NCBI GenBank assembly: GCA_942493075.1
Contig: OW818681.1
Location: 434,001 to 498,000, forward strand
DNA: 64,000 nt
Source: JBBQYD01 sp942493075
Lineage (GTDB): Bacteria > Verrucomicrobiota > Verrucomicrobiia > Limisphaerales > UBA8199
Reading direction: 5' to 3'
Part shown: piece by piece, positions 43,998 to 54,290 of the stretch
Numbering within the stretch: position 1 is the first letter of the stretch
Layout: every line of letters starts with the position of its first letter
Position numbers and translations under genes: made by a program
Notes under the pieces: generated by a model
What the model was told of the DNA's origin: nothing
The model's database searches: none
What the model saw: only the letters and a program-made list of their open reading frames with translations

Positions 43998-46152
43998 ATG
44001 TTTTTCAGCCCGCGCCATGCGCTCCTATTCTCAGTCCCATGCGCCGCTCTCCTGGGGGCCTCCACTCCCCAGGCTCTGGCTGCGGACGCATCCGCTAAAA
44101 CAGCAGCCGACACCAATACCCCTGCGGAGTTGCCCCCGACCATGGTCACCGCGACCCGCACGGAGGAGGATGTTAAGTCACTGCCATACTCGGTGAATAC
44201 GGTCGCACCCGATGATCTCTCACGAATGATGCCCCGAACCACCCCTGAGGCGCTCCGCGAGGTCCCTTCAGTGATGGTCCAGAAAACGTCTCAGGGACAG
44301 GGATCTCCTTTTCTAAGAGGGTTCACCGGGTTCCGGACGCTCATGCTCGTGGATGGGATCAGGCTGAATAACTCAACCTTCCGCGATGGCCCGAACCAAT
44401 ACTGGAGCACGATTGATCCGTATTCGTTGGACCGCCTGGAAGTGGTGCGAGGTCCCAGTTCAGTGATGTATGGCAGCGATGCCATTGGCGGTACAGTAAA
44501 CGCCATAACCAAGGGACGTCAGGATTACGGTCCAGGTCTGGACTACAATGGCGGTGCTCTCTATCGATTCGGTTCGGCGGATGAATCGCACATCGGCCGG
44601 CCGGAGTTCAGCGCGCAATACGACGAGACATTCGGGGTGCATGTGGGGGCGTCGATTAAGGAGTTTGGTGATTTGCGCGGCGGGAGTGATGTGGGGCGCC
44701 AGCCTAAGACCGGTTATGACGAATGGGATTTGGATGCGAAGCTGGAGTATCGGGTGAATCAAAATTCGCGGCTGGTTTATGGCCATCAAACTGTCCGCAT
44801 GGATGATGCGTGGCGCACCCATTCCACGATCTACGCGGTGCCGTGGGCAGGGACCAAGGCAGGGACCGATCGCGAGCGGTTATTCGACCAGGCGCGCGAC
44901 TTGGATTACCTGCAATACCATGCCGAGGGATTGGGAGGATTTGCCCAGGAATTGCATGTCAGCCTTTCGCATCAGTATCAGGGCGAACAGGAGAATCGGA
45001 TTCGAGGCAATGGGAACAGGGAGGTGCAGGAAGTGGATGTGCACACGATGGGGCTGAGTCTGCAATTGGCGAGCGGCACGCCTATCGGGCGGTTGGTGTA
45101 TGGGGCCGAGTATTACCATGACTGGGTCGATTCCTCGTTCCGCGGTTACAATGCGGCCGGTGATTTAACCACTGTGCGTGTGCAAGGGCCGGTGGCTGAT
45201 GATGCTGGTTACGATTTGGTCGGTGCCTTTTTGGAAGATCATATTCCGCTTTTTGAGGAGCGGATGGAGTTGATCGTGGGCGGACGCTACACTCATGCGC
45301 AGGTAGATGCGAATAAGATCCGCAATCCTTCCAATGGCTCGACGTTCTCCATGCAGGATTCATGGGATAACGTGGTGGGCAGTGGCCGGGCTCATCTATC
45401 GCATCGATCAGGAGGAGCATTACTCGGTGTTTGCCGGCGCTTCCCAGGGCTTCCGCGCCCCCAACCTCTCCGACCTGACACGCTGGGATGCGGATTGGGG
45501 TCAGGAGATTCCAAGCCCCGGTGTTAAACCGGAGACCTTCCTGTCCCTGGAAGCAGGAGCCCGGGTTCAGTTCGAGCGCGTCGAGGCGACTGCTGCCTAT
45601 TTCCACACACTGTTCGACGACATGATCGTGCGGGTTCCGACAGGCGCGCTTAGTCCGAACAACGATCTTATCGTGACAAAGGAAAACTCAGGGGAAGGTT
45701 ACGTGCACGGCGTGGAATTAAGCGGGAGCGTCAAAGTGCATCGGGATTGGACATTGTGGAGCAATTTTACATGGATGCGCGGTGAAGTGGAGCGGCCTGA
45801 TGTGGGTGGTGGAAATGTGACAGAACCTGTCAGCCGCTTGATGCCAACAACGGTCAACTCAGGCCTGAGATGGCGCCATGCCACAGGGCGTGTCTGGGCG
45901 GAGTTCGCGGCTACGCTTGCGGCGGAGCAGGATCGGTTGGCCTACAACGATACGCTGGACACGACGAGAATTCCGGTCGGCGGCACTCCGAGCTACGACG
46001 TATATCACATCCGGGTAGGCTGGAATCCTTGCCGCAACGCGAGTTTAACCGCTGCGCTCGAGAATCTGACCAACGAGGATTATCGGATTCACGGATCAGG
46101 GATCAACGAGCCGGGTAGAAATTTTGTTCTAACGGCCCAGGTGCGGTTCTGA
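43998..46152 (+). pseudogene. TonB-dependent outer-membrane receptor, frameshifted
   Basis: Two overlapping frames together make one receptor of about 717 residues. The first (from ATG 43998) has a signal peptide, a TonB-box-like PTMVTATRTEED, and the plug domain (PEALREVPSVMVQKTSQGQG, GFRTLMLVDGIRLNN, DRLEVVRGPSSVMYGSDAIG). At 45388-45390 a run GGG after GGCC shifts the reading: frame one degenerates to AHLSHRSGG, while the +1 frame continues the barrel as LIYRIDQEEHYSVFAGASQG, FRAPNLSDLTR through to the terminal FVLTAQVRF. One extra G, real or a sequencing error, explains it. Substrate unknown. Confidence 0.85.
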
Positions 46153-46161
46153 AAAACAGAA

Positions 46162-46186
46162 GAGGAGGGGAGCGACTCCCCTCCTC
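46162..46186. terminator. Hairpin terminator after the TonB receptor
   Basis: A perfect 11-base-pair stem, GAGGAGGGGAG / CTCCCCTCCTC, with loop CGA, begins ten bases after the receptor stop. Only a weak T-stretch (GATTTG) follows, so its strength is uncertain. It lies between convergent genes. Confidence 0.65.
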
Positions 46187-46277
46187 GATTTGCGGGGGTG
46201 ACGCCGAAATGGCGCTCCCCAATCCCACCTCCTTGGAAATCATTTGGGCTTGTGTCAGGCTGCCTAAACAGTGCCCT

Positions 46278-47297
46278 CTACTCAATGGGGTTAAACACCG
46301 CCTGTGATTTAGAGTGCACACTAGCGGGTTTCGAGAGATCGGGCTTTTCCTTATCTTCACTCTGATTCTCCTTCAACACACGATCAAGCGTGCGCTCGAG
46401 GCGGCGCTTTACATCCATATGCTCCTGGTTTGTCACCGTATTGAGAATCGCGCGAGCTTGCTGGAACTCACGATCCTTGATCTTGAGGCGGGCGAGATGG
46501 AGGGCGACGTCCTGGCGCTCGCCGGAGCTTTGGGCTGATTGCAACGCGTTCGTCCAGGCTTGGAGTGCAGCTTTGGTGCGTGGAGGGCTGATGCCGTAAT
46601 AGGTGAGCGCCACATCGGTGGCCAGCGCAAAATTTGTAGGATCAAGCCTCATCGCTTTCGCATAAAGATCCAGCGCTTTGTCGAACACCTGCTGTTCGTT
46701 GATACCGTAATGCTCCTTAACATCTGTGCGAAAAAGGAAAACCGTCGTGCCGAAATTCTGATAATAGATCGGCTGGCGCGGGTTGATTTCTATCGCGCGG
46801 GTGTAGTAATCGAATGCTGTTCGAACTGAACCGATGTGGCCGTAGATGTTGGCCAGATTATTGTAGATATCCGCGTTGTTGGTGGTGAAGGTGAGGGCAG
46901 TTTCCAACTGTTTCAGGGCAGCAGGCTCATCGCCCCTCACGTCGGATAGGAATGACGCGTAGTCCACCCGCACGAGGTCATTCGTTGGATTGGAGGCGAC
47001 CAGCGTCTCGTATGCGTTTTGCACCGTGCCTAGCCGTGCTTCGATACGCCGCCCCAGTTCTTCCAAGGCTTGCGGGGCAGGGTTCGTGGTTGAGTTGGCG
47101 GCCTGAATCCAGCCTTCAACTTCGCGCTCAGCGTCGAGGCTCATTTTTTCAAGCCGCTGCAAATCTGCGCTAAGCAGATTCGTCTGGCTGGAATTCGCGA
47201 GGTCGTTCGTTGGAGCCGCGATGGAGGCACTTGCCGCCAGCAGCACAGCAGCCAGGAGCATCACCATCCAGGATGTGGGCCGTTTAAACCAGTTCAC
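46278..47297 (-). CDS. Exported TPR-repeat protein
   Basis: 339 residues with a signal peptide (about 1-28, ending ASIAAPT), a coiled segment (about 45-95) and TPR units: NAYETLVASNPTNDLVRVDY, ALKQLETALTFTTNNADIYN, NLANIYGHIGSVRTAFDYYT and ALDLYAKAMRLDPTNFALAT. The C-terminus is charged (NQSEDKEKPDLSKP). TPR proteins act as protein-contact scaffolds; the partner is unknown. It is 47 bases upstream of... purU ends before it on the same strand, so it lies downstream of purU and may be read through from it. Confidence 0.8.
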   Translation of the reverse strand: MNWFKRPTSWMVMLLAAVLLAASASIAAPTNDLANSSQTNLLSADLQRLEKMSLDAEREVEGWIQAANSTTNPAPQALEELGRRIEARLGTVQNAYETLVASNPTNDLVRVDYASFLSDVRGDEPAALKQLETALTFTTNNADIYNNLANIYGHIGSVRTAFDYYTRAIEINPRQPIYYQNFGTTVFLFRTDVKEHYGINEQQVFDKALDLYAKAMRLDPTNFALATDVALTYYGISPPRTKAALQAWTNALQSAQSSGERQDVALHLARLKIKDREFQQARAILNTVTNQEHMDVKRRLERTLDRVLKENQSEDKEKPDLSKPASVHSKSQAVFNPIE

Positions 47298-47344
47298 GGG
47301 CGCAATCTAGCACGAGGCTCCTGATCGAGCAGTGGGAAATGTGC

Positions 47345-48208
47345 CTAGACTTCTTTAACCACGCCCCAGAACACGTCTAACCGTTTGGTGAGGTAAAGCT
47401 TTATAGCTGTCAGGAGGGTGGACGCCTCAAGCTTTTGTCCCGCCGCCACGATTTCTTTAAGGCTCATGTGCGGGCGCACATGGAAACAATCCTGGGCGAT
47501 GATGGGCCCCTCGTCCAGATTCATGGTCACGAAGTGCGAGGAGACCCCGATGATTTTTACGCCCTGTTCGTAGGCTTGCCGGTATGCCTGCGGGCCGGGG
47601 AAGCTGGGCAGGAGCGAGGGGTGAATATTGATGATCTTATTCTTGTAACGCCAAACGAAATTTGGCGACAGGATCTTCATGAACCGTGCGAGCACTACAA
47701 AATCGATTTCGTATTTTTCGAGCTCTTTGATGGCGGCTTCTTCCGCTTTCAATCGATCTTCCCACGGGATCTTCACGAAGGGCAGCCCGGCTTCGCGTGC
47801 CATGGGCTCGAGGTCTGAGCGGTTGGAGAGGACCAGGGCCGGTTCGGCCTGGCTGAGTTGCCTGGCTTTGATCGCCTGCAGCACCCTGGCGAAGCAGTGT
47901 GGTTCCTTCGTCACCATGATGGCCATGCGCTGCTTGCGGGTGGGTTCGGTGAAGCGCAACTTGATCTCCATCGCCAGTTCGCGTGCGAGATCCGCCAACC
48001 CTTTTTCCAGCGACTCGCGGTCGAGTTGAGACTTTTTCCACGAGCTTTGCACCGTCATGCTAAACTGGCCCCGCGTGACCTGTTCCTCCAGAGCCTCGAT
48101 GTTGGCGTGCTGAAGGAAAAGAAAGCTCGTGATCCGTGCGACCACTCCGGTTTTATCGCGTCCGATCACTGTGATCGTGGCAAACTTTTTATTCTGACGA
48201 TTTGGCAT
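47345..48208 (-). CDS. purU: Formyltetrahydrofolate deformylase
   Basis: 287-residue PurU, which hydrolyses 10-formyl-tetrahydrofolate to formate and tetrahydrofolate and balances the one-carbon pool. An N-terminal ACT domain (ATITVIGRDKTGVVARITSF, about 10-90) is joined to a formyltransferase-like domain with VLSNRSDLEPMA, VLARFMKILSPNFV, INIHPSLLPSFPG and HFVTMNLDEGPIIAQD, which carries the catalytic Asn, His and Asp. Length is normal. It lies 5 kb from metK-sahH, in the same broad metabolic area. Confidence 0.95.
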   Translation of the reverse strand: MPNRQNKKFATITVIGRDKTGVVARITSFLFLQHANIEALEEQVTRGQFSMTVQSSWKKSQLDRESLEKGLADLARELAMEIKLRFTEPTRKQRMAIMVTKEPHCFARVLQAIKARQLSQAEPALVLSNRSDLEPMAREAGLPFVKIPWEDRLKAEEAAIKELEKYEIDFVVLARFMKILSPNFVWRYKNKIINIHPSLLPSFPGPQAYRQAYEQGVKIIGVSSHFVTMNLDEGPIIAQDCFHVRPHMSLKEIVAAGQKLEASTLLTAIKLYLTKRLDVFWGVVKEV

Positions 48209-48295
48209 AGGGTTCCGTCCAGCTAACGGAGAGTATGCCTAAGGGCAAAGCTTTGTTAAGCCATTTTGTGGCGGTCTTCCACGGATCAACCCACA

Positions 48296-49933
48296 TCAGG
48301 GGACGGCCACATTGGGCGCCAGGGTGAAATTTCCGGAATACTCACGTCCCAGGAAGAAGCCCCGTGCGCGATTTTGCTGGGGCAGGGCAACCCCGCGAAT
48401 CTTGAGGGATTTGCCAGTGGCCGGATGGCGGAGCGATCCTTTAAGGATGCCGGTCTTGCGGCTGATTGAGATCTTAACTTTCTCCGGCGCATCGCTGGCT
48501 TTGAAGGAACGCCCATCCTTGCTCTTTACGCGGACGAAATCCCCGGCCGGATACTCGGTGCCAAAAAGATCTCCTCCAAAGAACGAGGCCACGCCGTCGG
48601 TAAAGTTGAGCTTGGCATTCGTGTCGGTGGGCCAGGTTGAGCCGACGGCGGACAAAGAAAGGTAAAAGCCGTTGGGATAAAACTTCTGGTCGCCCGGTTC
48701 TTTGGTCCAGACCAAGCTATCTCCAGTGACGCTGGATGCACTCTGGTTTACAACTCGCAGCCAGCCGAGTGTGCGTTCACGTCCTTTGTTCTGCACAACG
48801 TAGAGAGGGAAGAAGCCAGACCGTGAGAGGCCGCGGGACTGGGACAGAGACGTGCCAGTGGCGGAATAGCCGGAAAGGTTCACCTTGCCTGCGGCGCTCA
48901 CAGTCAGGCGAGCGGAACAGCTCCCGTTTGGCTCAGCAAGCGAGGCGTTGGTGTTGACCAGGGCTAGCGTATAGTTCCGCGCAAGAGAGGTTGGACGGGT
49001 CGTGCTGTAGTAAACCAGGTGCCCCAGAACCGTGGCATCCCACACGCCGTCGGTCAGAGTCCCCACGCATTTGCTGTCATCGTTGATTGTTACCAGTTGA
49101 AGATGCAGATCGAGCGGGCGGCCGTCTTTTCGAGTGATCACGACCGAGGCCTCGTGCGAGGCACTGATTTTGCCACTGAACGGATACCGCGACCGGCCTA
49201 TCTGCAACTTTCCGCTGAACGTGCTCTTCGATCCCGAGAGTGTGAACTGGAAGTAGCCGCTGGCGTCATGCGCCACCTGGTTGGTTTCATAAAAGAGACC
49301 CTCGTACGTGCCGGAGGGAGCCGATTTGGTCAGCAGATAACCAGGCGCTGGGGAGATCGCCTCCCCGAGGAGATTGGTCACGCGCACCATGTAATAACCG
49401 GCGCTGGCATCGGTGTAGGGATTGGCAAATACCAACGCGCTGCTTGTGGCGCCGACTAAATCCTGTCCCTGCCACATCCATTGATAACTGAGCAGTCCGC
49501 CTGTGGCGTTGGCGATCAGGCGCACAGTGCCACCTGTGTTTTCCTGGCGAATTCCTGTCACCTGCGGGGCATCCACCAGGTGCACGCGTGATGTGGGGGC
49601 GGCCAGGAGGGCGTTCTGGAGGAAAATCTGCGCGGTATAGGTGCCCGCGTCTTCAAGCGTGGCGTTCTCGATGAGCAGGGTGTCGGTTTGCGAACCTGTC
49701 ACATGCCCGTCATCGGACAGCGGCACTCCATCCCGCAACCACGCAAATGATAGCAATGGATAATTGGTATCCTGCAGTTGCACGGTGCTCAGCATAAGCG
49801 TGATGCCGACCTGGTTGGTGCTGATGGGCGGTTGGACGACAAAATTCGTTTCTGCGCCAAAAACGTTGGTGCCCAGAAGGGTCAGGCAAAGCGCGAGGGT
49901 GCCAGTGAATCGGTTGAAGGGAATGCTCTTCAT
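48296..49933 (-). CDS. Secreted Ig-like domain protein
   Basis: 545 residues. A signal peptide (MKSIPFNRFTGTLALCLTLL, ending NVFGAET) is followed by Ig-like modules: VQLQDTNYPLLSFAWLRDGV with LLIENATLEDAGTYTAQIF, then QENTGGTVRLIANATGGLLS with DASAGYYMVRVTNLLGEA. A long beta-rich region follows with repeated GxYxGxF/GxFxLxLS-like strands (SGTYEGLFYETNQVAHDASG, YFQFTLSGSK) to the end. The ATG at 49931-49933 is preferred to 50005 because it starts the signal peptide. Probably extracellular; function unknown. Confidence 0.8.
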   Translation of the reverse strand: MKSIPFNRFTGTLALCLTLLGTNVFGAETNFVVQPPISTNQVGITLMLSTVQLQDTNYPLLSFAWLRDGVPLSDDGHVTGSQTDTLLIENATLEDAGTYTAQIFLQNALLAAPTSRVHLVDAPQVTGIRQENTGGTVRLIANATGGLLSYQWMWQGQDLVGATSSALVFANPYTDASAGYYMVRVTNLLGEAISPAPGYLLTKSAPSGTYEGLFYETNQVAHDASGYFQFTLSGSKSTFSGKLQIGRSRYPFSGKISASHEASVVITRKDGRPLDLHLQLVTINDDSKCVGTLTDGVWDATVLGHLVYYSTTRPTSLARNYTLALVNTNASLAEPNGSCSARLTVSAAGKVNLSGYSATGTSLSQSRGLSRSGFFPLYVVQNKGRERTLGWLRVVNQSASSVTGDSLVWTKEPGDQKFYPNGFYLSLSAVGSTWPTDTNAKLNFTDGVASFFGGDLFGTEYPAGDFVRVKSKDGRSFKASDAPEKVKISISRKTGILKGSLRHPATGKSLKIRGVALPQQNRARGFFLGREYSGNFTLAPNVAVP

Positions 49934-50015
49934 GCTAAACTGGGAGGCTATCTTTCCCGCAGGGAGAAGGCTAGACCGGAATTTCGGATGGTCTCTTTTG
50001 ATCACGCTGACAGGT

Positions 50016-52589
50016 CTAGGCTCGGGGCAGCTCTATCCAAAAACGGCTTCCCTTTGCTACCTCAGACTCAAGTCCCACCCGCCCATGCATCCGTTCCACG
50101 CCCTTCTGGACGATGGCCAGCCCGATCCCGGTTCCAGAATACTCACCATCAGCATGCAACCGCTCGAAGATCCGAAACACCCGGTGATGGTATTCTGGCC
50201 TGATCCCAATGCCATTGTCCTGCACCCACAACCGGATCATGGGCCCATCCTCCGCCCAGATCCGGATCTGTGGTGGAGTGTCAGAAGGCACGAACTTGAG
50301 CGCGTTGCTGAGCAGATGTCCCACCACATCGAGCAAAACGGGTTGATTGGCGCATACCTGCCCAAAGGGAGGCACCACCTCAATCTGTGCATCTCGCCGG
50401 TGACTTCGTTCGGACATCCGGCCAATCACCAGTTTCACCTGCTCTTCCAGGTTCAGCCGGAGGATGGGCAAATCCATGTGTGCCAATCGCCCGTAAGCCA
50501 GCAGATCCAGCAGCAACTCATCCATGCGGTGCACCGCCTCGGTGATGCGCCGCGCGTAGCCCCGGCCAGGCTCATCAAAAGCCTGTCCGTACTCCTCCAG
50601 GAGGATGGAGATGAAACTGCCCATGGCCCGCAGTGGTGCTCGTAAATCGTGCGCCACGTGATAGAGCACCCCCTCCAGCGAGGATAGGCTCTGGTGCAAT
50701 TCAGCCGTCCGTTCCGAGACACGCTGTTCCAGTGAGGTGGCATACTCCTGCAACTGCCTTTGCGCGTCCTGCAAAGAGCGTTCCACCGCTTTGCGCTCCG
50801 ATATATCCAGCCCGATGCCAATGACACAAAGGTTCTCATTAAGGTGCGCTCGCGACCCCGTAAAGAGGTAGGGAGTGGTCTGGCCTCCGGTGCTGGTCAC
50901 GCTGATTTCCTCCGAGCTGCCCCCGGTTTCGAAAGCTTCTTTAATCGCGGCTGTGAGGCGCTCACGGTCTCCTTCCGCTACCAGGTTGGTGATTTCCAGG
51001 CCCAGCAAACCCGGTTCGTCACGTCCCGTAATTAATTCCACGGCACGGTTCCAGCGGCGCAACTGGTTCTGCTCATCCAGCACAAGGAACAAGCCGGGAA
51101 GACTGCTGATGATTGCCTCGGAAAATTCTTTCTCACGAACAAGCCGCTCGCGCGCCTCCATTTGGGGTGTGATGTCGCGAGCGATGGTAAGGTAGCCCTG
51201 TAATGTGCCGCGTGGCCCGGTGATCGGATGAATCACTCGGCTGGCATAAAAGCGAGCTCCGTCCCTGCGCATTTGCCACCGCTCACTCTGGGAAACACCA
51301 GCCTTGGCAGCGCGCTCCATCTCCTGTATATGAACGCCTTGTGCCTGGTCCTCCTCCGTAAACAACGAGGCGGGATCTTTCCCAATCGCTTCGGCCTCCG
51401 AGTAGCCAAACACCCGCTCGGCTCCAGCGTTCCAGCTTGAGATCTGCCCCTGGGCATTGAGAGAAAAAATGGCATAATCCCGCGCGCTCTGGATCATTAA
51501 CCGCATGTCCTCGTTGCTGCGTCTCAAAGCCTGTTCCGAAGCCTGCAGCCTCCTGGCAATCTCCTCTGCTTCCCGCCGGGCCAAACCCTCGGCGCGGGTG
51601 AGGTAAAACAACAGGAGACTGAGCAAGACGCCCCCTGCCAGTACACCCACAGCCAAGGGACTGCGCGTGATCATATGGCGCGGTACCCAAACACGCACAG
51701 TCCAGGGATGGCCAGCCATTCTGATCGCAATATTCCGATGGGTCCAGTTCCCTCCTTTGTCCGACCGGGGAACGTGCTGGTGATAGAGCGAATGACCTTC
51801 ATCCGCCTGGTCACCATCATAAATCTCAAAGCTCGCGTTCTGGATCTCAGAATTGGCGGTCATCTGCCGAAACAAATCCCCAGCCCGGAACGGAGCATAA
51901 CAGTACCCAGACAATTGTTCGCGGCGCGCATCGACGTCCTCCAGGGCGCCGGAACTGCGGTAGACAGGCACATAGATTAAAAAGCCGGGCTGCTTTGGCC
52001 CCTCGATTTCCTGCACCAGGGTTACCCGGCCACTCAGCGCGGGTTGGCCGGTGTCGCGCGCGCGCTCCATCGAGGCCCGGCGCACTGGCTCGGTAAACAT
52101 GTCGTATCCCAGAGCAGCTAGATTCCGTGCATCAGAGGGTTCCAGAAACCTGATGGCGTGGTATTCCTCCCGCGGATAGGTGGGCCAGACGCGAAAATTA
52201 GGATCGTCCTGGCGTGCTGCCTCTTCGAAATCCTTCAGATGATCGGGCAAAACGCGGAAGGTGAAGCCCAGCCCCTGAATGCCTGCGTAGTTGCTCGAGA
52301 CGTTCAGCCCGCCAATATAAGCCCGAAAATCCTCCCGGTTCAGCTCGGGATGCGCTTTGATCAATGCCGATCCACTTTGAAGCAAGGCTATGTACGCGCG
52401 CATGCGGGACCGAATCGCAGTATCCAAATCTCTTGAGAGCGCCTCGGCTTCCACCTCGGTGCGCAAACGGAGGTTGTGCGCGACCTGGACCAGTGCAATC
52501 ACCGTCAGAAAAAAACCAATGCCCAGAACCATCAATGCAAACCATTGGCTGGCCAATGCGCTTTGTCCTTTTGATGGTGTCGAATCCAT
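50016..52589 (-). CDS. CHASE/PAS sensor histidine kinase
   Basis: 857 residues: membrane helix (about 15-37), periplasmic CHASE domain (about 75-260, with GLGFTFRVLPDHL and YHAIRFLEPSDARNLAALGY), second membrane helix (about 310-330), coiled coil, two PAS domains (about 365-480 and 495-610, AIFSLNAQGQISSWNAGAER and LFLVLDEQNQLRRWNRAVEL), HisKA dimer domain with YHVAHDLRAPLRAMGSF, and HATPase with LSNALKFVPSD, VQDNGIGIRPEYHHRVFRIF and GTGIGLAIVQKGVERM. It resembles phytochrome-class kinases in the catalytic part. No response regulator is adjacent, so it is an orphan. CHASE domains bind small extracellular molecules. Confidence 0.9.
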   Translation of the reverse strand: MDSTPSKGQSALASQWFALMVLGIGFFLTVIALVQVAHNLRLRTEVEAEALSRDLDTAIRSRMRAYIALLQSGSALIKAHPELNREDFRAYIGGLNVSSNYAGIQGLGFTFRVLPDHLKDFEEAARQDDPNFRVWPTYPREEYHAIRFLEPSDARNLAALGYDMFTEPVRRASMERARDTGQPALSGRVTLVQEIEGPKQPGFLIYVPVYRSSGALEDVDARREQLSGYCYAPFRAGDLFRQMTANSEIQNASFEIYDGDQADEGHSLYHQHVPRSDKGGNWTHRNIAIRMAGHPWTVRVWVPRHMITRSPLAVGVLAGGVLLSLLLFYLTRAEGLARREAEEIARRLQASEQALRRSNEDMRLMIQSARDYAIFSLNAQGQISSWNAGAERVFGYSEAEAIGKDPASLFTEEDQAQGVHIQEMERAAKAGVSQSERWQMRRDGARFYASRVIHPITGPRGTLQGYLTIARDITPQMEARERLVREKEFSEAIISSLPGLFLVLDEQNQLRRWNRAVELITGRDEPGLLGLEITNLVAEGDRERLTAAIKEAFETGGSSEEISVTSTGGQTTPYLFTGSRAHLNENLCVIGIGLDISERKAVERSLQDAQRQLQEYATSLEQRVSERTAELHQSLSSLEGVLYHVAHDLRAPLRAMGSFISILLEEYGQAFDEPGRGYARRITEAVHRMDELLLDLLAYGRLAHMDLPILRLNLEEQVKLVIGRMSERSHRRDAQIEVVPPFGQVCANQPVLLDVVGHLLSNALKFVPSDTPPQIRIWAEDGPMIRLWVQDNGIGIRPEYHHRVFRIFERLHADGEYSGTGIGLAIVQKGVERMHGRVGLESEVAKGSRFWIELPRA

Positions 52590-52740
52590 TGTCCGTGCTG
52601 AAAGAAACCGGTCCCTTCCACCTGCGCCCGCATCATGGCATGCCCGATGGCAGCAGTCGTCAGGCTAACCCAATCTTGTGGTTCGGCATGCTCCTACAAG
52701 GTAAAGAGATTGGGCGATTCGTCAACGCTCGTAGAAACGC

Positions 52741-52768
52741 AGAAAAGCCGGGGAGGATACCCCGGCTT
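52741..52768 (-). terminator. Rho-independent terminator after sahH
   Basis: On the minus strand, AAGCCGGGG-TATCCT-CCCCGGCTT forms a perfect nine-base-pair stem followed by TTTCT. It lies about 30 bases after the sahH stop, as expected for the end of the metK-sahH transcript. Confidence 0.8.
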
Positions 52769-52799
52769 CTCGCGAAATAACACTTAGTATGGAGGACGC

Positions 52800-54263
52800 T
52801 TAGTAGCGGTAATGATCAGGCTTGTAAGGGCCTTCCATCGGCACCCCGATGTATTCCGCCTGCTTCTTGGACAGACGGGTGAGTTTCACACCGATCTTTT
52901 CCAGGTGCAACCGGGCGACTTCTTCGTCGAGCTTCTTCGACAGGCGGTAAACCGCCGGCTTGTACGTGGTGCGATTGGCCCACAGATCCAGTTGAGCCAG
53001 GATCTGGTTCGTGAAGGAGTTGGACATCACGAAGCTCGGGTGCCCTTCGGCGCAACCCAGGTTCACCAGGCGGCCTTCGGCCAGAAGATAGATGCTGCGA
53101 TCTCCCGGCAGATCGTAACGATCCACCTGCGGCTTGATGTTCACCTTGGAAACGCCTTTCGTGCCGTTCAAGCGGTCCACTTGAATCTCGTTATCAAAGT
53201 GGCCGATGTTACACACGATCGCCTGATCCTTCATCTTCAGCATGTGCTCAACAGTGATGACATCGCAGTTGCCAGTCGTCGTGACGTAGATGTCGGCTTT
53301 ACCCAGCGTGTCTTCCACGGTGGTGACTTGGAAGCCTTCCATCGCCGCCTGCAAGGCGTTGATGGGGTCAACTTCCGTGACGATGACGCGCGAACCGAAC
53401 CCGCGCAAACTGTGCGCGCAGCCCTTGCCCACATCGCCGTAGCCGCACACCACAGAAACCTTGCCGGCGATCATCACGCCGAGAGCGCGCTTCAGACCAT
53501 CCGCCAACGATTCGCGACAGCCATACAGGTTGTCGAACTTCGATTTGGTGACGGAATCATTCACATTGATGGCAGGCACCAGCAGCTTGCCGGCTTCAAC
53601 CATCTGATAGAGGCGATGCACACCTGTCGTGGTCTCTTCGCTGACACCCTTCCAGTCCTTGATCGCGGAAGTGAACCAGCCCGGGCGCTCCTTGGCGCAG
53701 CGCTTGAGGAGATCTTTGATTACCTGCTCTTCGTGGCTCGCGCTCGGGCTTTTTACCCAGTCACTGCCGTTTTCCATCTCGAAACCTTTATGCAAGAGCA
53801 ACGTGGCGTCGCCACCGTCGTCCACGATCAATTCCGGGCCTTTGTTCCCGGGATGCGTCAACGCGCGGAGGGTATAATCCCAGTATTCTTCGAGTGATTC
53901 GCCTTTGAAGGCAAACACCGGCACGCCCGATTCGGCGATCGCCGCCGCGGCTTGATCCTGGGTGCTGAAAATATTGCAGCTCGCCCACCGGACCGAGGCG
54001 CCGAGCTCGACCAGCGTCTTGATCAGCACGGCGGTTTCAATCGTCATGTGCAGCGACCCGGAAACGCGGACGCCGTTGAGCGGCTTCTTTGTTCCGTATT
54101 TCTCGCGCACAGACATCAGGCCGGGCATCTCCTGCTCAGCCACGGAGATCTCTTTGCGACCCCATTCGGCGAGGCTGATATCCTTCACCAGGTAATCTTT
54201 AACTACGCGGCTCTTGAGAACCGTTTTCTTCCCGTTTCCGTTCGTTTTTGCTATCGCAGCCAT
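52800..54263 (-). CDS. ahcY: Adenosylhomocysteinase
   Basis: 487-residue NAD-dependent enzyme that splits S-adenosylhomocysteine to homocysteine and adenosine, removing the by-product of methylation. Conserved stretches: SLHMTIETAVLIKTLVELGA, SCNIFSTQDQAAAAIA, FAFKGESLEEYWDYTLRAL, NVNDSVTKSKFDNLYGCRES, the NAD fold VCGYGDVGKGCA, CNIGHFDNEI and the C-terminal PDHYRY. A roughly 40-residue insertion typical of one bacterial subgroup is present. It is 27 bases downstream of metK in the same operon. Confidence 0.96.
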   Translation of the reverse strand: MAAIAKTNGNGKKTVLKSRVVKDYLVKDISLAEWGRKEISVAEQEMPGLMSVREKYGTKKPLNGVRVSGSLHMTIETAVLIKTLVELGASVRWASCNIFSTQDQAAAAIAESGVPVFAFKGESLEEYWDYTLRALTHPGNKGPELIVDDGGDATLLLHKGFEMENGSDWVKSPSASHEEQVIKDLLKRCAKERPGWFTSAIKDWKGVSEETTTGVHRLYQMVEAGKLLVPAINVNDSVTKSKFDNLYGCRESLADGLKRALGVMIAGKVSVVCGYGDVGKGCAHSLRGFGSRVIVTEVDPINALQAAMEGFQVTTVEDTLGKADIYVTTTGNCDVITVEHMLKMKDQAIVCNIGHFDNEIQVDRLNGTKGVSKVNIKPQVDRYDLPGDRSIYLLAEGRLVNLGCAEGHPSFVMSNSFTNQILAQLDLWANRTTYKPAVYRLSKKLDEEVARLHLEKIGVKLTRLSKKQAEYIGVPMEGPYKPDHYRY

Positions 54264-54290
54264 AATAATTTTTCTTTTCGTTGGTTGGGT

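Noticed and set aside
52812..53897. 361-codon frame opposite ahcY
   Set aside because: His/Val/Arg-rich antisense shadow of a highly conserved gene.
54264..54290. SAH riboswitch before ahcY
   Set aside because: Only 27 bases separate metK and ahcY, too short for an aptamer.
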